A DNA stretch of 64,000 bases from Argopecten irradians. Its lineage: Eukaryota; Mollusca; Bivalvia; Pectinida; Pectinidae. Each line of letters starts with the position of its first letter. Position 1 is the first letter of the stretch. Shown in pieces: positions 62,801 to 64,000 of this stretch. Both the position numbers and the translations under genes were made by a program. The stretch lies in the NCBI RefSeq assembly GCF_041381155.1, contig NC_091147.1:10252837-10316836 (forward strand). Direction: 5' to 3'. The notes under the pieces were generated by a model, which saw nothing but the letters and a program-made list of their open reading frames with translations, ran no database searches and was not told where the DNA came from.

Positions 62801-63870
62801 CGAGGTGATTATTTCATTAAAACCCCGCGAAATATAACCGCTATACACTATTGACCATGACCGTATAAATTTAAAACCTTACTGTATATATCAAACGTCA
62901 TGTTCGTTGTGAGAGGGCTCGAGGTTCCAGTAGCTGTACATATGTACTCCCCACGGTCCTCACAGTTCAGGGTGGACAAGGTCAAGGTGACAGAGAGCGA
63001 TGAATCGTCTGCCGTGTGTACGTAGGTCGCCCTTGGTGATAAAGGTTGGTCGGCAGTCTCGCCTTTGTCCAGACTAAATATGGTAGTAGCAGACGTTGAT
63101 CCTGTCGTTTGTCTGGTCACCAGAACGTTTGACCAGCCTGGGGCGTTTCGTACATTACAGCCAATGACAATATCTGTACTCCCGACCTCCTCCCTCCTAT
63201 CATATGCATTGAACGCTATGTCTGAAGGTGAAATTAAATTAATTTTTTTTTATTTTGTTCTGGAAATGTCATTGTAAAATCATAAAATTATCTATAAAAG
63301 AAATCCAATAGACTAAGCGAAACGTATAAATCATGCATGTCTTTATCGCAAACTCCAAAGCATTTATTTTTTTGGTTGTTATGATGTTATTTCTTATATT
63401 AATAATTTATGCTACAAATTGTCTAGATTGTTCAACCAGTCATAATGATGTATTCTGCACACTGACATAAGACGATTTATTGCCAAATAGAAAAACAGAG
63501 TCTTTGTAATGGTATTATAAAAACAAATACTCACCAGCTTTTTTCACGACAATCACTTGTGCTGTAGAACTAGCTGACGAACCGGTAAGTGCTGAATTGT
63601 TGGCAACACACTTAGCCTCGGTTCCATTAAACTGTAATGTCGGAGTAAATGTGTACGTCACTGTTCGGTTTACCGTACAATTGGAGGTCACACTTCCGTC
63701 CGTAATAGTCGGGGTCACTGTATTGAACTGCGTGAACTCTGACCCGCCGGGTGACTTTACATACAGGGAAAGCGTTCCAGTTCCCGCGGGAAGAACCCCA
63801 ACACAGGATATTGCGCTAACTGCACCTTCACTGTATGACGATGCTGCTACCAATGTACTCGTAGGATGAG
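47641..63870 (-). CDS. Multi-module Ig / chitin-binding (CBM14) protein, VCBP-like, 5' and 3' incomplete
   Basis: A large modular extracellular protein. Exons 5'->3': 63870-63535, 63221-62883, 61226-60873, 60181-59993, 59652-59602, 57660-57361, 54631-54275, 54039-53851, 51590-51546, 50247-49924, 49543-49208, 47829-47641. They total 3,009 nt (1,003 codons). Every exon enters and leaves in phase 1. Domain order: Ig-b; Ig-a, Ig-b, CBM14, Thr/Pro linker; Ig-a, Ig-b, CBM14, linker; Ig-a, Ig-b, CBM14. Two Ig domains followed by a chitin-binding domain is the layout of protochordate VCBPs, secreted gut proteins that bind bacteria and chitin (family knowledge); here the unit is repeated. Many N-glycosylation sequons imply secretion. 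The signal peptide lies beyond 64,000 and the last exon was not found, so membrane anchoring is unknown. No specific ligand can be named. Confidence 0.9.
47830..49207 (-). other. Intron of the Ig/CBM14 gene with a repeated segment
   Basis: Contains two copies of a short segment ending GGACC(T/G)TAGTTTCGG...TATGGTGTT (near 48105-48135 and 48513-48543), and two CACCGAGTC(A/G)ATATTCCT copies (47950, 48298). No exon seen. Confidence 0.5.
49208..49543 (-). CDS. Ig-b type domain exon, module 3
   Basis: Encodes DIPKSNPTLTSAQRIATGHE, LSPAINCSGDTGYASGAINL, STADCVETKQALYNGAP and MNGSLIRCATNHPDTGDVLV. Three cysteines at B strand (INC), mid-domain (ADC) and F strand (IRC). Acceptor GGTTTTTTCAG, donor G|GTAAGT. 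Confidence 0.88.
49924..50247 (-). CDS. Ig-a type domain exon, module 3
   Basis: Encodes YATCNSVNNMIGGAATLTCT, VNKNTYSYINVTFSPRDSQT, NGDTEINIAFASLACTDEGD and FHLNVFSGSEVSSTTASVSV. As in module 2, Leu replaces the F-strand Cys (DEGDFHL), with extra Cys at YATC and SLAC. Acceptor ATTTATATCTTAG, donor G|GTAACA. Confidence 0.88.
50870..51490. repeat. Four tandem ~155-bp units with GGGCCATAACTCCGCTAA
   Basis: Units share GGGCCATAACTCCGCTAAAT, AAGGTCC, GCGATCGAACTTGGCCGA, GAAGAAAATCGGTT and GGGAAGTGGCAGAAAATGAC. It ends with CAGACAGACGGACAAACCCA...ATTAATATCCCCC. This text is familiar from bivalve dispersed repeats (memory). It lies in the intron between linker 2 and the module-3 Ig. Confidence 0.75.
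51546..51590 (-). CDS. Thr/Pro linker exon, module 2 (45 nt)
   Basis: Encodes TTSTTPSTTTLPPDV, closely parallel to the module-1 linker (both contain TTTLPP). Acceptor TTGTTTCAG, donor T|GTAAGT, phase 1 on both sides. Confidence 0.83.
51591..53850 (-). other. Intron of the Ig/CBM14 gene
   Basis: About 2.3 kb of AT-rich DNA between the module-2 CBM14 exon and its linker. No exon, long repeat or motif that I can support. Confidence 0.5.
53851..54039 (-). CDS. CBM14 chitin-binding domain exon, module 2 (189 nt)
   Basis: Encodes DDYCAGEPDNQYKVNPYSCN, KYVQCANDLPYGKGCGSQCF and TGNQFAPLCAGCQTIQCSLT. The clearest peritrophin-like sequence of the three, with YKVNPYSCNKYVQC and LPYGKGC. Eight cysteines. 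Acceptor GTTTCGTTTCAG, donor A|GTAAGT. Confidence 0.92.
54275..54631 (-). CDS. Ig-b type domain exon, module 2
   Basis: Encodes AKPHSVSMVLTDDLIEGIDR, SENVCEGYVGNPAGQLEVTM, ENCNYKARLEFGLELGLEW and QNGTITCRAKNSDVF. Cysteines occur at the B strand (ENVC), mid-domain (ENC) and F strand (ITC), the same spacing pattern as its module-1 counterpart. Acceptor CTTTCAATGCAG, donor G|GTGAGT. Confidence 0.9.
54987..55288. mobile_element. MITE, AAAGATGCTCCACCG family (copy C)
   Basis: Ends TTAAAGATACTCCACCGC and, in inverse, GTGATGGAGCATCTTTAA, with TTAA at both borders (54987-54990, 55285-55288). That would fit a piggyBac-type target duplication. Sits just beyond the 57-bp array. Confidence 0.78.
55385..57391 (-). 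repeat. 57-bp minisatellite, about 35 units, continuous with an Ig exon end
   Basis: Read on the minus strand, each 57-bp unit encodes GTSMSNKPGQSQAVALDIW. The outermost unit is the real Ig exon end (SQAVALDIR) plus its donor. Two variants (GQSQ and GQLQ) alternate over part of the array, suggesting 114-bp dimers. Three units change TGG to TAG, one of them in the first unit after the exon, so the long open frames here cannot be read on from the Ig exon. I treat the array as intronic. Confidence 0.92.
57361..57660 (-). CDS. Ig-a type domain exon, module 2
   Basis: Encodes FINCSDARVFLGNPAALTCN, ITGAFNYINVTKATRSIAD, VVFSQSRLTIAYDSAECDDD, GQFTVDVHNTGGTTESQ and AVALDIR. The F-strand Cys of the canonical fold is replaced by Val (DDGQFTV), while an extra Cys appears at FINC and at AEC. 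The donor G|GTACGT at 57360 is the first of about 35 copies, because a 57-bp minisatellite begins with the last codons of this exon. Confidence 0.87.
57661..59601 (-). other. Intron of the Ig/CBM14 gene
   Basis: About 1.9 kb of AT-rich DNA between linker 1 and the module-2 Ig-a exon. No exon or clear repeat seen. Confidence 0.5.
59602..59652 (-). CDS. Thr/Pro linker exon, module 1 (51 nt)
   Basis: Encodes TTTQGPTTTTLPPPSSQ, a flexible O-glycosylatable linker between the CBM14 domain and the next Ig pair. Acceptor CTTATTTGTAG, donor T|GTAAGT. Phase 1 on both sides, so it can be skipped without loss of frame. Confidence 0.85.
59993..60181 (-). CDS. CBM14 chitin-binding domain exon, module 1 (189 nt)
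   Basis: Encodes HYCNTTNTPAHLHHPTSCNK, YVQCLSRYPYGSQCPSVDQC, ANIGDVVTCGSCDGVICPWN. The HP.SC.KYVQC...YPYG..C core is typical of peritrophin-A/CBM14 domains that bind chitin. Eight cysteines are present, against six in the usual domain. Same length as the two other CBM14 exons. Confidence 0.9.
60725..60800. repeat. TTTTTGCGATTTC inverted repeat
   Basis: TTTTTGCGATTTCCCGGG on the left and CTCGAAATCGCGAAAA on the right pair imperfectly. Related text with CCGCAAAAAAA occurs at 45510-45545 and 60785. Probably a small dispersed repeat. Confidence 0.5.
60873..61226 (-). CDS. Ig-b type domain exon, module 1
   Basis: Encodes NPGTPILTLNPDQIENLGFH, EHQCLAETGFPEAGSLAVVY, SCGTTKYFKFGLNFTSMDEG and GEVKCVVTNKALG. 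Cysteines lie at the B strand (HQC), mid-domain (TSC) and F strand (VKC). Exit donor C|GTATGT. Confidence 0.88.
61441..61573. mobile_element. 133-bp MITE
   Basis: Perfect-looking terminal inverted repeat CTGGCCCCGATTTCTCGAAA at 61441 and its inverse ending 61573, with interior copies of ACTTAAGTC/GACTTAAGT. In the intron before the module-1 Ig-b exon. Confidence 0.85.
61574..62882 (-). other. Intron of the Ig/CBM14 gene
   Basis: Contains a weak palindromic segment at about 62355-62475 (GAAAGGATATGG...CCTATCCTTTC). Short open frames at 61601-62199 cross without splice support. No exon recognised. Confidence 0.5.
62883..63221 (-). CDS. Ig-a type domain exon, module 1
   Basis: Encodes DIAFNAYDRREEVGSTDIVI, GCNVRNAPGWSNVLVTRQTT, SLSVTLTLSTLNCEDRGEYI and CTATGTSSPLTTN. 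LNCEDRGEYIC contains the classic Ig D-x-G-x-Y-x-C F-strand motif plus an extra Cys just before it. Acceptor AATTTCACCTTCAG, donor A|GTAAGG, phase 1 on both sides. Confidence 0.9.
63535..63870 (-). CDS. Ig-b type domain exon (first in window)
   Basis: Encodes (?)HPTSTLVAASSYSEG, then AVSAISCVGVLPAGTGTLSL, NCTVNRTVTYTFTP and LQFNGTEAKCVANNSA. The B-strand Cys (ISC) and F-strand Cys (AKC) flank a third Cys (SNC). Four Asn sequons are visible (NCT, NRT, NGT, NNS). It resembles the second Ig of each module. Acceptor TTTTTGACAG, donor G|GTGAGT. Confidence 0.87.
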
Positions 63871-64000
63871 CTGTCAAAAACAGAAAGAAAAATCTTGAAT
63901 ATTTTAATCGTTACAGAAATATTTCAAAATCTTCAGATTCTTAATATGTATTGGAATTTGGAGACACTGTATCGTTGATAGTAGAGGCAACAAGATGAAA

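Noticed and set aside
34739..63870. Treating the SEA gene and the Ig/CBM14 gene as one gene
   Set aside because: The SEA gene begins with an ATG in strong context followed by a cytoplasmic-type acidic head and a type II membrane segment; this does not fit as the C-terminus of a secreted modular protein. Phase 0 after exon 1 also differs from the all-phase-1 pattern.

Overview
This is a eukaryotic nuclear window, most likely from a mollusc and plausibly a bivalve. The basis is AT-rich sequence, short protein-coding exons with GT-AG introns, many small inverted-repeat (MITE-like) elements, tRNA-derived SINE-like repeats of a type common in bivalve genomes, and invertebrate chitin-binding domains. 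The taxon is an inference. No rRNA, tRNA, CRISPR array or bacterial-style operon was seen.

Layout. (1) 1-12.9 kb: repeat-rich intergenic DNA with nested inverted-repeat elements and no gene I can support. (2) 12,959-31,931, + strand: one complete 14-exon SLC23/NAT-family transporter gene. All junctions agree in phase and give a 604-residue product. Three intronic minisatellites and several MITEs lie in its introns. (3) 34.7-40.8 kb, - strand, tail-to-tail with the transporter: a six-exon gene for a type II membrane protein with an acidic cytoplasmic head, one membrane segment, a SEA domain with a GSIVVV self-cleavage motif, and then either a short tail or, one frame back, a long Thr/Pro/Lys repeat stalk. 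A TTTAAAC heptamer lies in the correct register at the point where the frames would have to switch. (4) 47.6-63.9 kb, - strand: at least 12 exons of a large modular gene whose 5' end is beyond 64,000 and whose 3' end I could not find. It encodes repeated modules of two Ig-like domains, one chitin-binding peritrophin (CBM14) domain and a Thr/Pro linker. Every intron falls in phase 1. The Ig-Ig-chitin-binding order is that of the protochordate VCBP gut immune proteins, here repeated at least three times.

The most notable items are the multi-module VCBP-like gene, the candidate -1 frameshift joining the SEA domain to a mucin-like repeat, and two minisatellites (57 bp at 55.4-57.4 kb; about 70-80 bp at 28.0-28.9 kb) that appear to have grown out of exon/splice-site sequence. 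A probable shared theme of the two minus-strand genes is mucosal or extracellular-matrix surface biology (chitin binding, Ig recognition, SEA/mucin stalk), but that is inference from domain content and adjacency only.

Limits. Exon limits were set by eye from reading frames, splice dinucleotides and family similarity known from memory. No alignment, folding or database search was run.
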